In this document: one piece after another, positions 1 through 8,399 of the stretch
Position numbering within the stretch: position 1 is the stretch's first letter
Layout of the letters: the number at the start of each line of letters is the position of its first letter
Source of the DNA: Firmicutes bacterium ADurb.Bin080
GTDB taxonomy: Bacteria > Bacillota > Clostridia > Christensenellales > DTU072
DNA: 52,562 nt
Assembly (NCBI GenBank): GCA_002070965.1
Contig: MWEH01000186.1
Coordinates: 1-52,562 of the forward strand
Direction: 5' to 3'
Program-made: the position numbers and the translations under genes
Notes under the pieces: generated by a model
Database searches by the model: none
What the model was told of the DNA's origin: nothing
The model's input: only the letters and a program-made list of their open reading frames with translations

Positions 1-558
1 ACGTACAACTTTTCTTGCCTTGAATTTAACTACCCTTGGAAAATCGATTGGATGCACGGAAAAGTATCCTTTCTGCAAATGCCTGTATACCGTTGATTTA
101 GACACTCCTAAATCCTGAGTCTGCATTATGTGGTACAAATGTTGCCCTTTATCTATTCCTGATGAAAGGATTCGGTCCATTTCGTAGAAAGATTCTTTAG
201 CCAGAGGAATGCCTTCTCTAGCCGAGTGCAACTGCTCTTCATACTTTTTCTGTGCATGTTTAGCATAGTACATACTTTTGTCGAAAGAACAACTGACAGT
301 TTTTCTTCTGCAGCCGTTACATACAAACGGTGCTTTGAGTAACTTAGGACATATCGTGGAAATGATTTGTCCCTGTTTGTCTTTCTTGATACTGGTTGTT
401 GGATTAACGATTAAGTTTCTCTTAACCTCTTTTGATATCGTTGTCTGATCCTTCCCTAAATGCCTACCGATTGCCTTGAATGTCATCTCTCTAGTCAGAC
501 ACTCCTGTATCTCCAGTCGTTCATCAAATGTTAAATGTTTGTTCTTCCTTTCCTTCAT
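1..558 (-). CDS. IS30-family transposase, N-terminal part (truncated by window edge)
   Basis: This open frame of 186 codons runs off the left edge of the window. It starts with MKERKNKHLTFDERLEIQ, and the segment around residues 25-42 (AIGRHLGKDQTTISKEVKRN) is the helix-turn-helix typical of IS30-type transposases. A second putative HTH, with LGVSKSTVYRHLQKG, lies near residues 153-167. Between them are cysteines (CPKLL, CNGC) seen in many clostridial IS30 relatives. The start ATG at 558 follows a strong AAAGGAGGG ribosome site. The catalytic DDE core would lie beyond the window edge, so activity cannot be judged. The visible part has no frameshift or stop. Confidence 0.82.
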   Translation of the reverse strand, partial: MKERKNKHLTFDERLEIQECLTREMTFKAIGRHLGKDQTTISKEVKRNLIVNPTTSIKKDKQGQIISTICPKLLKAPFVCNGCRRKTVSCSFDKSMYYAKHAQKKYEEQLHSAREGIPLAKESFYEMDRILSSGIDKGQHLYHIMQTQDLGVSKSTVYRHLQKGYFSVHPIDFPRVVKFKARKVVR

Positions 559-580
559 TTGCGGTCCCTCCTTTGTTTGG

Positions 581-670
581 GTAAATTTCCCAGACTAAAT
601 TCTACCGCAAATTCCTTCCCACACTAACTTCCACTTCAAATTCCACTGTGGAACTTACTTTGGGAATTTA
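581..670. repeat. 12-base quasi-repeats at the IS30 end
   Basis: Read on the minus strand, this stretch is built from adjacent similar words of about 12 bases: GTGGAATTTGAA (646-635), GTGGAAGTTAGT (634-623), a 17-base variant (622-606), GTAGAATTTAGT (605-594) and TGGGAAATTTAC (593-581 region). At 641-653 TTCCAC and GTGGAA form a palindrome about one base, after which the words continue in the opposite orientation to about 670. This resembles an array of transposase-binding words at an IS terminus. The repeats are seen directly; the binding role is inferred. Confidence 0.55.
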
Positions 671-716
671 CTTTCTTAAGTTATAGATCAAAAGATGTCC
701 CGTAAAAAATTTTGAG

Positions 717-746
717 TTGCCAATTGTTATACATAAGTAGTATTAT
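717..746 (+). promoter_or_regulatory. candidate SigA promoter of the hydratase/IorAB operon
   Basis: TTGCCA (717-722) and TATTAT (741-746) are separated by 18 bases and lie about 33 bases before the first start codon. The -35 matches consensus at four of six positions. The upstream IS30 element ends just before it, so the element could also have altered expression of this operon. Confidence 0.38.
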
Positions 747-779
747 TATCTTTAATACAAAAGGTAAAAAGAGGATACT

Positions 780-2987
780 ATGATTAAAATAACCAACGGA
801 GGTCATTCTTATAATAATGGTAGTTTTACCAAAACAAATGAGACAAACGGGTTTCGAAATACCATAACCTATAAAGTATTGGCAAAACACCAAAAGAATA
901 ACATACTGGATAGAGATAGTTTGTTGAAAATAAAATTTGATGCTGTGGCTTCGCACGACATCACTTATGTTGGAATAATCCAAACAGCAAAATCTATCGG
1001 GTTAAAAGAATTTCCAATCCCTTATATAATGACAAATTGTCATAACAGTTTATGTGCGGTAGGTGGGACCATTAATGAGGATGATCATTTATTTGGGCTG
1101 TCTGCAGCCAAAAAATATGGAGGGATATATGTCCCTGCTCACATGGCAGTAATTCACACTTTTATGAGAGAAGAATTTGCCTCGCCGGGTATGGCGATTT
1201 TGGGAAGTGATAGTCATACAAGATATGGAGCGTTGGGTACAATCGCGGTTGGCGAAGGTGGCCCCGAAATAGTAAAACAATTAATTGGTTCAACTTATGA
1301 CATTAAGTATCCAGAAGTTGTTGCAGTATACCTTAAGGGGTCTCCGAGGAAAGGAGTAGGCCCTCAAGATGTTGCGATATTATTAATCGGTGCTGTGTTT
1401 AAGAACGGATATGCAAAGAATAAAGTATTAGAATTTATTGGTCCTGGTGTCAACGCTCTTCCAATGGAATATAGAATCGGTATAGATGTAATGACAACCG
1501 AAACCGCTTGTTTATCTTCAATATGGATTACTGACATTAAGACAAAAGAATATTTAAGTATTCGTGGAAGAGGGGATAGTTTTTTTGAACTATTTCCGAA
1601 TGATGGCGCATATTATGATGGGGTCATAGAGATAGATTTGTCTAACGTCGAACCCATGATTGCGCTTCCATTTCATCCGAGTAACTCATATTTGCTGTCA
1701 GAAGTGATTAATAACCCGAGAGAAATACTGGGCATGTGTCAGGAAGAGGGTAGAAAACTCCTAAAAAACAATAAGTTTGATTTAATTTCAAAGATAGATA
1801 AGAATGGACGTATTAAGGTTGATCAAGCAATTATCGCAGGATGTGCTGGAGGAACTTATGATAATATTTTTGAATCTTCGTCTATTTTAAGTGGGAAAAG
1901 GATCGGACCAGATTTATCACTAAGTGTATATTGCGGGTCTCAACCTATATACCAAGATCTTGTAAAAAAGGGAGCAATTTCGAAATTATTATCCGCAGGA
2001 GGAGTTGTAAAAACATCTTTTTGTGGTCCCTGCTTTGGAGCTGGGGATGTCCCTGCGAACAATGGGCTTTCAATCAGACATACTACACGAAATTTTGAGA
2101 ACAGAGAGGGTTCAAAACCGGGAGATGGGCAAATTGCATCAGTCGCCTTGATGGATGCAAGAAGTATATCGGTTACAGCTGCAAATGGAGGATACCTATC
2201 CTCAGCCTTGGATTATGATTATGAAAATTCTATACCTGAATTTGTTTATGATAATTCAGCTTATAGGGCAAAGGTTTACAATGGGTTTAATCAATCCAGA
2301 ATAGATGAAGACATTATATATGGTCCCAATATTGCGGATTGGCCAGAGATTTCACCTTTAAAGGATGTTTTATTGTTAGAAATGGTTTCAGTGATTAATG
2401 ATCCTGTAACAACAACCGATGAAATTATTCCCTCTGGGGAAACATCTTCATACAGGAGCAATCCGATTAAGTTAGCGGAATTTACTCTTTCAAGAAAGGA
2501 CCCAAGTTATGTTGGTCGAGCCAAAAAAAGTCGTGAATATGCGGAAAATTTGATAAATGATGTGAGAAGAATGATTGGATTTGATTCAAAATTAGATATT
2601 CAACTTGGAAGTGTAATTTTTGCGGTTAAACCTGGGGATGGAAGCGCAAGAGAACAGGCTGCTTCCTGTCAAAGAGTATTAGGAGGAAGCGCAAATATTG
2701 CAAGAGAATATGCCACGAAAAGGTATAGATCTAACTTAATAAATTGGGGAATTCTTCCGTTAATCGCAAGCGATAGAAACTTAACCTTTGAAATAGGGGA
2801 TATCCTAGTAATTATGAACCCTAAACAATTTGTATATAACGGAGGGGGAAAATCGAAATTATTAAGAAATAACCAGTCGCAAGATATCGAACTATCATTG
2901 GGAGACATGACTGAGGAAGAAAAGGGAATCCTTGTAGCAGGATGTTTAATGAATTTTCAAAAGGAAAAGTATAATGAAGATATATAA
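780..2987 (+). CDS. aconitase-superfamily hydratase (YbhJ-like), [4Fe-4S] enzyme
   Basis: The 735-residue protein has the full aconitase layout. An N-terminal catalytic part carries DSHT at 144-147. The three cluster ligands appear to be Cys355 (GCAGGTYDN) and Cys415/Cys418 (CGPC), with the family's spacing of about 60 and then 3. A C-terminal swivel domain carries GSARE at 621-625, matching the GSSRE motif whose Ser and Arg act in catalysis. The usual CDH motif is replaced by CHN (87-89), so citrate/isocitrate is unlikely to be the only substrate. The best family guess is the uncharacterised aconitase-like hydratase group that includes E. coli YbhJ. A GAGGA site sits 4 bases before the ATG. 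It is the first gene of an operon with aryl-CoA ligases and IorAB, so an aryl- or 2-hydroxy-acid substrate is possible; the reaction is not known. Confidence 0.85.
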   Translation: MIKITNGGHSYNNGSFTKTNETNGFRNTITYKVLAKHQKNNILDRDSLLKIKFDAVASHDITYVGIIQTAKSIGLKEFPIPYIMTNCHNSLCAVGGTINEDDHLFGLSAAKKYGGIYVPAHMAVIHTFMREEFASPGMAILGSDSHTRYGALGTIAVGEGGPEIVKQLIGSTYDIKYPEVVAVYLKGSPRKGVGPQDVAILLIGAVFKNGYAKNKVLEFIGPGVNALPMEYRIGIDVMTTETACLSSIWITDIKTKEYLSIRGRGDSFFELFPNDGAYYDGVIEIDLSNVEPMIALPFHPSNSYLLSEVINNPREILGMCQEEGRKLLKNNKFDLISKIDKNGRIKVDQAIIAGCAGGTYDNIFESSSILSGKRIGPDLSLSVYCGSQPIYQDLVKKGAISKLLSAGGVVKTSFCGPCFGAGDVPANNGLSIRHTTRNFENREGSKPGDGQIASVALMDARSISVTAANGGYLSSALDYDYENSIPEFVYDNSAYRAKVYNGFNQSRIDEDIIYGPNIADWPEISPLKDVLLLEMVSVINDPVTTTDEIIPSGETSSYRSNPIKLAEFTLSRKDPSYVGRAKKSREYAENLINDVRRMIGFDSKLDIQLGSVIFAVKPGDGSAREQAASCQRVLGGSANIAREYATKRYRSNLINWGILPLIASDRNLTFEIGDILVIMNPKQFVYNGGGKSKLLRNNQSQDIELSLGDMTEEEKGILVAGCLMNFQKEKYNEDI

Positions 2988-3008
2988 AAGGATATTAGGA
3001 GCAACAAG

Positions 3009-4307
3009 ATGATTTATAACGTTAAAATAGAAACAATGTCTACAATAAGCATGCGAAGGCTACAGTTAAAAAGATTAAAGCATATTGTTAATTACGCATA
3101 TTCTAATATTCCTTTCTACAAGAACAAATATGACCAGGCAGGGTTTAAACCATCTGATTTAAGGAGTTTAGATGATATAAGAAGGATACCTTTTGTTGTA
3201 AAAAGCGACTTAAGAGATAATTATCCCTATGGATTATTAGCAGTTCCTAAGGAGTCATTAGTAAGAATCCATGCATCGAGTGGGACAAGCGGGAAACCTA
3301 CCGTCGTTTGTTATACGGAAAATGATATGAAAGTTTGGATAGAATGTTGTGCTAGAGTTAGTGCAGCTGGTGGGGTGACAAAAGATGACCTAGTCCAAAT
3401 TTCTTTTGGATATGGTATGTTTACTGGTGCGTTAGGAATGCATCAAGGTTGTCGAAAGCTTGGCGCAGCAATAATTCCCGCAAGTTCGGGTAATACTGAA
3501 AGACAAGTAATGTTTTTAAAGGATTTACAGGCAACTGTTCTGGTGGCGACCCCTTCTTATGCGCTATATATTTCTGAAATGATAGATAAGCTAGGCTATA
3601 ATATCGATGATTTTAATCTTAAATGGGGTTTATTTGGTAGTGAGGCATCAACCGATGCTATGCATAATGAAATTAGAAAGAGACTAAAAGTCGAGACCAC
3701 TGATAATTATGGTTTATCTGAAATTATAGGACCTGGGGTGTCTGGGGAATGTCTTTCTCATACTGGGTTGCATATAAATGAGGATCATTTCTATCCAGAG
3801 GTTCTCGATAGAGAATCTTTAGAACCCATTAAGGATGGGGAACTTGGAGAGTTGGTATTAACGACCTTAACAAAAGAAGGAATGCCTATGATTAGGTATA
3901 GGACAAAGGATTTAACTTCTCTTGACCATTCTCCTTGCCCTTGTGGAAGAAATACTGTTAGGATGTCTCGGGTCACAGGGAGAACGGATGATATGTTAAT
4001 AATCAGAGGAGTAAATGTATTTCCTTCACAGATTGAAACAGTTCTTATGAATATGAAGGAAATTGGTGGACAATACGAGATGATTATAACTAGAGAAAAC
4101 TATCTAGATAAATTGGAAGTACGTGTTGAAGTAGCTGATGGAGCTCTTCTATCTGATTTTCAAAGCTTAGAAAAACTTAGAGCATTGGTTAAGCATAACA
4201 TAAAAGTTATTCTTCAAATTGATGCTGAGATTAAATTGGTAGAGCCGTTGTCTTTAAAAAGATTTGAAGGAAAAGCGAGAAGAGTAACAGATTTAAGACA
4301 GATATAA
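3009..4307 (+). CDS. paaK: phenylacetate-CoA ligase family protein (first copy)
   Basis: The protein (432 residues) belongs to the AMP-forming adenylate enzymes that join an aryl or fatty acid to CoA. It shows the phosphate loop HASSGTSGKP at 88-97, the PaaK-type segment NYGLSEIIGPGVSGEC in the middle, the RYRTKDL hinge region and the C-terminal GRTDDMLIIRGVNVFP signature. Length fits the family. AGGAG lies 8 bases before the ATG, and the gene is 21 bases after the hydratase. It is one of two homologues bracketing iorA and iorB, the classic company for phenylacetate- or indoleacetate-CoA formation, or for the reverse reaction. Family assignment is firm; the exact acid is not visible. Confidence 0.9.
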   Translation: MIYNVKIETMSTISMRRLQLKRLKHIVNYAYSNIPFYKNKYDQAGFKPSDLRSLDDIRRIPFVVKSDLRDNYPYGLLAVPKESLVRIHASSGTSGKPTVVCYTENDMKVWIECCARVSAAGGVTKDDLVQISFGYGMFTGALGMHQGCRKLGAAIIPASSGNTERQVMFLKDLQATVLVATPSYALYISEMIDKLGYNIDDFNLKWGLFGSEASTDAMHNEIRKRLKVETTDNYGLSEIIGPGVSGECLSHTGLHINEDHFYPEVLDRESLEPIKDGELGELVLTTLTKEGMPMIRYRTKDLTSLDHSPCPCGRNTVRMSRVTGRTDDMLIIRGVNVFPSQIETVLMNMKEIGGQYEMIITRENYLDKLEVRVEVADGALLSDFQSLEKLRALVKHNIKVILQIDAEIKLVEPLSLKRFEGKARRVTDLRQI

Positions 4308-4332
4308 ATTGCTAAAAAGAAGAGGTGTAAAA

Positions 4333-6054
4333 TTGGGAAGTTTATTATTAGCAAATGAAGCTATAGCATTAGGGGCTTTTGAATCGGGTGTGAAAGTTAT
4401 ATCTTCCTATCCAGGGACTCCCTCCACAGAAATAACAGAGAATGCTGCAAAATATGATTCAATTTATACTGAATGGGCTCCCAATGAAAAGGTTGCTTTA
4501 GAGGTTGCTATTGGGGCTTGTTTTTCAGGAGTTCGTTCTATGTGTTGTATGAAACACGTGGGATTAAACGTTGCGGCAGATCCACTTTTCACGCTATCCT
4601 ATACAGGAGTAAACGCAGGTTTAGTTGTTGTAGTCGCGGATGATCCTGGGATGCATAGCTCACAAAACGAACAGGATAGTAGATATTATGCGTTGAGTTC
4701 GCATATCCCGATGCTCGAACCATCTGATAGTTCAGAGGCAAGAGATTTTGTAAAAATAGCTTATGAAATTAGCGAAAAATATGATACGCCTGTGATTATT
4801 AGATTAACCACAAGAATTGCACATAGCAGAAGTTTTGTAGAACCTAAAGAAAGAGATGAAATACTGAATAAAACATATAAAAAAGATGTTTCAAAATTTG
4901 TGATGATGCCAGCTATGGCTCGGTTAAGACATTTATTTGTAGAAAAAAGAGAAAATGATTTATCCAGAGATATTTCTTTGTTTAATATCAATTCTACATT
5001 GATGCGAAGTCATAAGTTGGGAATTGTCTGCTCAGGAGCTGTATATCAATATGTTGTCGAGGCATCAGATGCGTCGGTTTTTAAACTAGGCATGATTTAC
5101 CCAATTGATTTTGAGTCAGTAAAAACCTTTGCCTCAAAAGTTGAAGAGTTAATCGTTGTCGAGGAACTGGAGCCTTTTATTGAAAAGGAATTATTATCAA
5201 ACGGAATAAAATGCCATGGCAAAGAACTTTTTGGAAGACAGGGTGAGTTTTGTGTATCGTATATAAGGCGCAAGTTAGAGGGTATAATAGAAGAAGAAAA
5301 ATCCGGGAATAAAATAATCCCAAGACCACCTGTAATGTGTGCAGGGTGTCCGCACAGAAGTGTTTTTTATGCAATCAAAAAACTTAAGCTTAAAGTGAGC
5401 GGGGATATCGGGTGTTATGCACTTGGTGCGCTTGAACCATTATCAGCAGTAGATTTATGTGTTTGCATGGGCGCAAGTATTGGGATGGCACATGGTTTTG
5501 ATAAAGGAAACACTGGAGAAGCCGAAAACATGGTCGCAGTAATAGGGGATAGTACTTTTTTACATAGTGGGATTAACTCGTTGATTAATTCAATTTATAA
5601 TAATGGTACTTCTACGATAGTAATTTTGGACAATTCTATTACAGCTATGACAGGGCATCAAGACAACCCATCAACAGGGAAAACAATAAAAGGTGATCTA
5701 GGACATAAGATAGATTTATACAGTTTATGCTTAGCATGTGGGGCGGGCAGTGTACGAATTGTAGATTCTTACAATATACAAGAGGTTATAAGTGCTTTGA
5801 AAGAAGAGGTTTCCAAAAAATGTGTTTCAGTAATCATTGCAAGGAGACCATGTGCGCTGTTAAATAAAAAATATCCTCCTGCTTTCTATATTGGGGAAAA
5901 TAAATGCAAATATTGTAAACAATGTTTAGCGATTGGATGCCCAGCCATTGAAAATTTAGGAAACTCCGTCAGAATTAACAGGGAATTGTGTGTTGGATGT
6001 GGAGTTTGCACTCAAATGTGCAAATTTGGAGCAATTATTTCGGAGGATAGATAA
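4333..6054 (+). CDS. iorA: indolepyruvate ferredoxin oxidoreductase, alpha subunit
   Basis: With IorB this enzyme oxidatively decarboxylates arylpyruvates to aryl-acetyl-CoA, CO2 and reduced ferredoxin, or runs backwards. The N-terminal pyrimidine-binding domain begins LLLANEAIALGAFESG and has SSYPGTPSTEI. The thiamine-diphosphate domain has CAGCPHRSVFYAI and GDIGCYALG, with GDSTFLHSG and DNSITAMTGHQDNP further on. The last 50 residues carry two 4Fe-4S motifs (CKYCKQC and CVGCGVCTQMC). I chose the TTG at 4333 (573 residues) because AGAGGTG at 4321-4327 is correctly spaced for it. An in-frame TTG at 4309 lies 24 bases upstream but has no good ribosome site. It sits between the first ligase gene and iorB. 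Confidence 0.93.
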   Translation: MGSLLLANEAIALGAFESGVKVISSYPGTPSTEITENAAKYDSIYTEWAPNEKVALEVAIGACFSGVRSMCCMKHVGLNVAADPLFTLSYTGVNAGLVVVVADDPGMHSSQNEQDSRYYALSSHIPMLEPSDSSEARDFVKIAYEISEKYDTPVIIRLTTRIAHSRSFVEPKERDEILNKTYKKDVSKFVMMPAMARLRHLFVEKRENDLSRDISLFNINSTLMRSHKLGIVCSGAVYQYVVEASDASVFKLGMIYPIDFESVKTFASKVEELIVVEELEPFIEKELLSNGIKCHGKELFGRQGEFCVSYIRRKLEGIIEEEKSGNKIIPRPPVMCAGCPHRSVFYAIKKLKLKVSGDIGCYALGALEPLSAVDLCVCMGASIGMAHGFDKGNTGEAENMVAVIGDSTFLHSGINSLINSIYNNGTSTIVILDNSITAMTGHQDNPSTGKTIKGDLGHKIDLYSLCLACGAGSVRIVDSYNIQEVISALKEEVSKKCVSVIIARRPCALLNKKYPPAFYIGENKCKYCKQCLAIGCPAIENLGNSVRINRELCVGCGVCTQMCKFGAIISEDR

Positions 6055-6058
6055 TAAG

Positions 6059-6640
6059 ATGAAACCCAGAAACTTAAATATATTAATCGTTGGTGTTGGG
6101 GGACAAGGGACCCTTTTGGCAAGCAGAATACTTGGAACAATTGCCCTTAATTCAGGGCTAAAGTGTAAGCTTAGTGAAGTTCATGGTATGAGCCAAAGAG
6201 GAGGTAGCGTTGTTACCCACGTTAGATGGGGCAAAGAAGTATTTTCTCCGATTGTTTGTGAAGGTGATGCAGACTATATTCTTTCTTTTGAAACTCTTGA
6301 AGCAATAAGATGGTCGAGTTTTTTAAAGGAGAATGGACACATCATAGTAAATAATCAGAAGATTCTTCCTATGCCAGTAATAACTGGAAAGGATGTTTAT
6401 CCCAAAGATGCACTTCAGATATTAAAGGATAAAAATTTAAGTGTAATTGAGGTAGATGGTCTTAAATTAGCTGAGTTAGCTGGTAGCTCAAAGGCAGTCA
6501 ACGTTGTTTTAATAGGTATACTTTGCGCAAAAGAAAAAATAGAACTGAATTTAGCAAAAGAGGCAATAAAACAATGCGTTAAAGAAAAGAACCTTGAATT
6601 AAATCTGATTGCTTTAGAACTCGGATATAATGCTTTATAA
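6059..6640 (+). CDS. iorB: indolepyruvate ferredoxin oxidoreductase, beta subunit
   Basis: This is the gamma-type subunit of the 2-oxoacid:ferredoxin oxidoreductase family (193 residues). It starts MKPRNLNILIVGVGGQGTLL, the glycine-rich CoA/nucleotide-binding signature, followed by SEVHGMSQRGGSVVTHVRWG, which is diagnostic of IorB/PorC-type subunits. The frame is open further upstream (to 5990), but the ATG at 6059 is preceded by CGGAGG at 6041-6046 and gives the family's usual N-terminus. It lies 4 bases after the iorA stop, as expected for subunits made in equal amounts. It forms the heteromeric IorAB complex in the cytoplasm. Confidence 0.93.
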   Translation: MKPRNLNILIVGVGGQGTLLASRILGTIALNSGLKCKLSEVHGMSQRGGSVVTHVRWGKEVFSPIVCEGDADYILSFETLEAIRWSSFLKENGHIIVNNQKILPMPVITGKDVYPKDALQILKDKNLSVIEVDGLKLAELAGSSKAVNVVLIGILCAKEKIELNLAKEAIKQCVKEKNLELNLIALELGYNAL

Positions 6641-6656
6641 AAACAGGAGAAATAAT

Positions 6657-7967
6657 ATGACTAAATACTTTAACCCTAAAATGGAGTGTATGGCAAAGGA
6701 AGAAAAATATCTTCTTCAGTCAGAGAGACTTAGAATCGTCGTAAAGCGAGTTTTTGAAAATGTAAAATGGTATCGTGAGAAAATGCTTAATATAGGCGTT
6801 TATCCTGAAGATATTAATACCATTGATGATATTGAAAAGCTACCATTTACTGAAAAACATGACTTGAGAGATAATTATCCCTTTGGTTCTTTCGCTGTCC
6901 CCAAAAAACAAATAGTAAGGGTTCATGCTTCTTCGGGAACAACTGGAAAACTAACTGTAGTTGGATATACAAAAAAAGACATTGAGGATTGGGCCGAATG
7001 TTGTGCAAGAGGTTTGTATTCAGTGGGAGCAGGAGAGGACTCAACGATTCATATAGCTTATGGGTATGGCCTTTTTACTGGGGGGCTAGGAATGCATTAT
7101 GGGGGAGAACTTATTGGGGCAACAGTTGTTCCAGCATCGTCAGGCAATACCCCAAGACAAATTATGCTGATTAATGATTTTTCAGCTGACACACTTTGCT
7201 GTACTCCATCTTACGCCATCCACATGGCAGAAGAGGCCTTGAAGCTTGGGTTAAATCCTAAAAATTTTCCATTAAAATATGGTATTTTTGGTGCGGAACC
7301 CTGGTCAGAGGAGATGAGGAGACAGATACAGGAGCTTTACTCGTTAAAAGCTTATGATATTTATGGGCTATCAGAAATTTCAGGCCCTGGTGTTGCAACA
7401 GAATGCGAGCATCAATGTGGCCCACATGTCCAGGATGATTTCTTCTATCCCGAAATAATAGATTCTGTTACAGAAAAGCAAGTTAAAAATGGTGAAAAGG
7501 GAGAATTGGTTTTTACAACTCTTTCTAAAGAGGGAATGCCACTTATTAGATATCGTACTAGAGATATTTCATCTATCATTTCTGAACCGTGCGCTTGTGG
7601 AAGAACTTCTGTAAGACTCTCTAAGATTACTGGAAGGTATGATGATATGATGATAGTAAGAGGTGTAAATGTTTTCCCCTCCCAGATAGAAAGTGCGTTA
7701 GTTGGTTGCGATTCTCAAGTAAGTTCAAAGTTCATGGTGGTATTGAACAGAGTAAATAATCTTGATACTATGGATATAGAAGTTGAATTACTCCCAGGAG
7801 TCGCTTTTGATGAAATAAAGTCTGTTCAATTATTAACACAAAAAGTTCACTCGGTAGTTACTTCTGCAATAGGAGTATCCGCGAACATCAAACTTGTATC
7901 AAACGGAACTTTTAAATATATTGAAGGAGAAAAAGTAAAAAAAGTTAAGGATAACAGAAAAATATAA
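6657..7967 (+). CDS. paaK: phenylacetate-CoA ligase family protein (second copy)
   Basis: The 436-residue protein is a paralogue of the gene at 3009-4307. It keeps the adenylate-enzyme features HASSGTTGKLTVVGYT, YDIYGLSEISGPGVATEC, IRYRTRDI and GRYDDMMIVRGVNVFP. The ATG at 6657 was chosen because CAGGAGA lies just upstream; the frame is open to 6630 without a ribosome site. Parts of the pocket differ from the first copy (for example GAEPW here against GSEAS there, and AYGYGLFTGGLGMHYG against SFGYGMFTGALGMHQG), which suggests the two copies use different acids. The ACT protein follows 20 bases later. Confidence 0.9.
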   Translation: MTKYFNPKMECMAKEEKYLLQSERLRIVVKRVFENVKWYREKMLNIGVYPEDINTIDDIEKLPFTEKHDLRDNYPFGSFAVPKKQIVRVHASSGTTGKLTVVGYTKKDIEDWAECCARGLYSVGAGEDSTIHIAYGYGLFTGGLGMHYGGELIGATVVPASSGNTPRQIMLINDFSADTLCCTPSYAIHMAEEALKLGLNPKNFPLKYGIFGAEPWSEEMRRQIQELYSLKAYDIYGLSEISGPGVATECEHQCGPHVQDDFFYPEIIDSVTEKQVKNGEKGELVFTTLSKEGMPLIRYRTRDISSIISEPCACGRTSVRLSKITGRYDDMMIVRGVNVFPSQIESALVGCDSQVSSKFMVVLNRVNNLDTMDIEVELLPGVAFDEIKSVQLLTQKVHSVVTSAIGVSANIKLVSNGTFKYIEGEKVKKVKDNRKI

Positions 7968-7987
7968 TAGTTATAAGGAGCACCTAA

Positions 7988-8395
7988 ATGATAATAAACC
8001 AAATAGCGGTATTTCTCGAGAATAGAAGTGGGAGAATTTGTGAGTTTGCCCGAGTTTTAAAAGATGCGAACATTAATATCCAGACAATGAATATTGCAGA
8101 TACCTCAGAGTACGGTATATTGCGAGCTATCACTGATGATAATGAGAAGGCAATTAGAGTATTAAAGGAAAATGGTTTTAACACAGCATCAACGGATCTA
8201 ATTGGTTTTCAGGTGGCGGATAAACCGGGGGAGATGCACAAAGTATTACAACTGCTTGACCAAGAAAAAATCAATATTTCCTATCTTTACTCTTATGCTC
8301 AAGTAGGTTCCAATACAGCGGCTATTCTTTTGAAAGTCGATTCTCCCGATTTAGCGATTAGACTTTTAACTCATAACGGAGTAAAGTCTTTTTGA
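7988..8395 (+). CDS. tandem ACT-domain protein
   Basis: The 135-residue protein is two ACT domains in a row (about 1-66 and 70-135), with the repeat openings MIINQIAVFLENRSGRICEF and IGFQVADKPGEMHKVLQLL. ACT domains bind amino acids and usually control enzymes allosterically; this one has no attached enzyme. Small ACT proteins of this kind are regular companions of paaK-iorAB clusters in Firmicutes and archaea, so it probably senses an aromatic amino acid and modulates the ligases or IorAB. AAGGAG precedes the ATG. It is the last gene of the accessory operon, with the folate gene starting 4 bases on. Confidence 0.88.
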   Translation: MIINQIAVFLENRSGRICEFARVLKDANINIQTMNIADTSEYGILRAITDDNEKAIRVLKENGFNTASTDLIGFQVADKPGEMHKVLQLLDQEKINISYLYSYAQVGSNTAAILLKVDSPDLAIRLLTHNGVKSF

Positions 8396-8399
8396 TATA

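Larger units (their letters stand above)
1..670 (-). mobile_element. IS30-family insertion sequence, partial (one end only)
   Basis: The transposase reading frame at 1-558 and the repeat-rich stretch in front of it up to about 670 together look like one end of an IS30-family element. The other end lies outside the window. The outer boundary is an estimate: the run of TTCCAC/GTGGAA-type words stops near 670, and the promoter-like sequence of the next gene begins at about 717. No direct target repeat can be checked because the far end is missing. The element reads away from the downstream operon. Its base composition looks somewhat richer in G+C than the neighbouring genes. Confidence 0.7.

Noticed and set aside
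681..983. A 100-codon minus-strand frame across the start of the hydratase gene
   Set aside because: It is opposite a clear gene and its promoter region, has no ribosome site and shows no family features.
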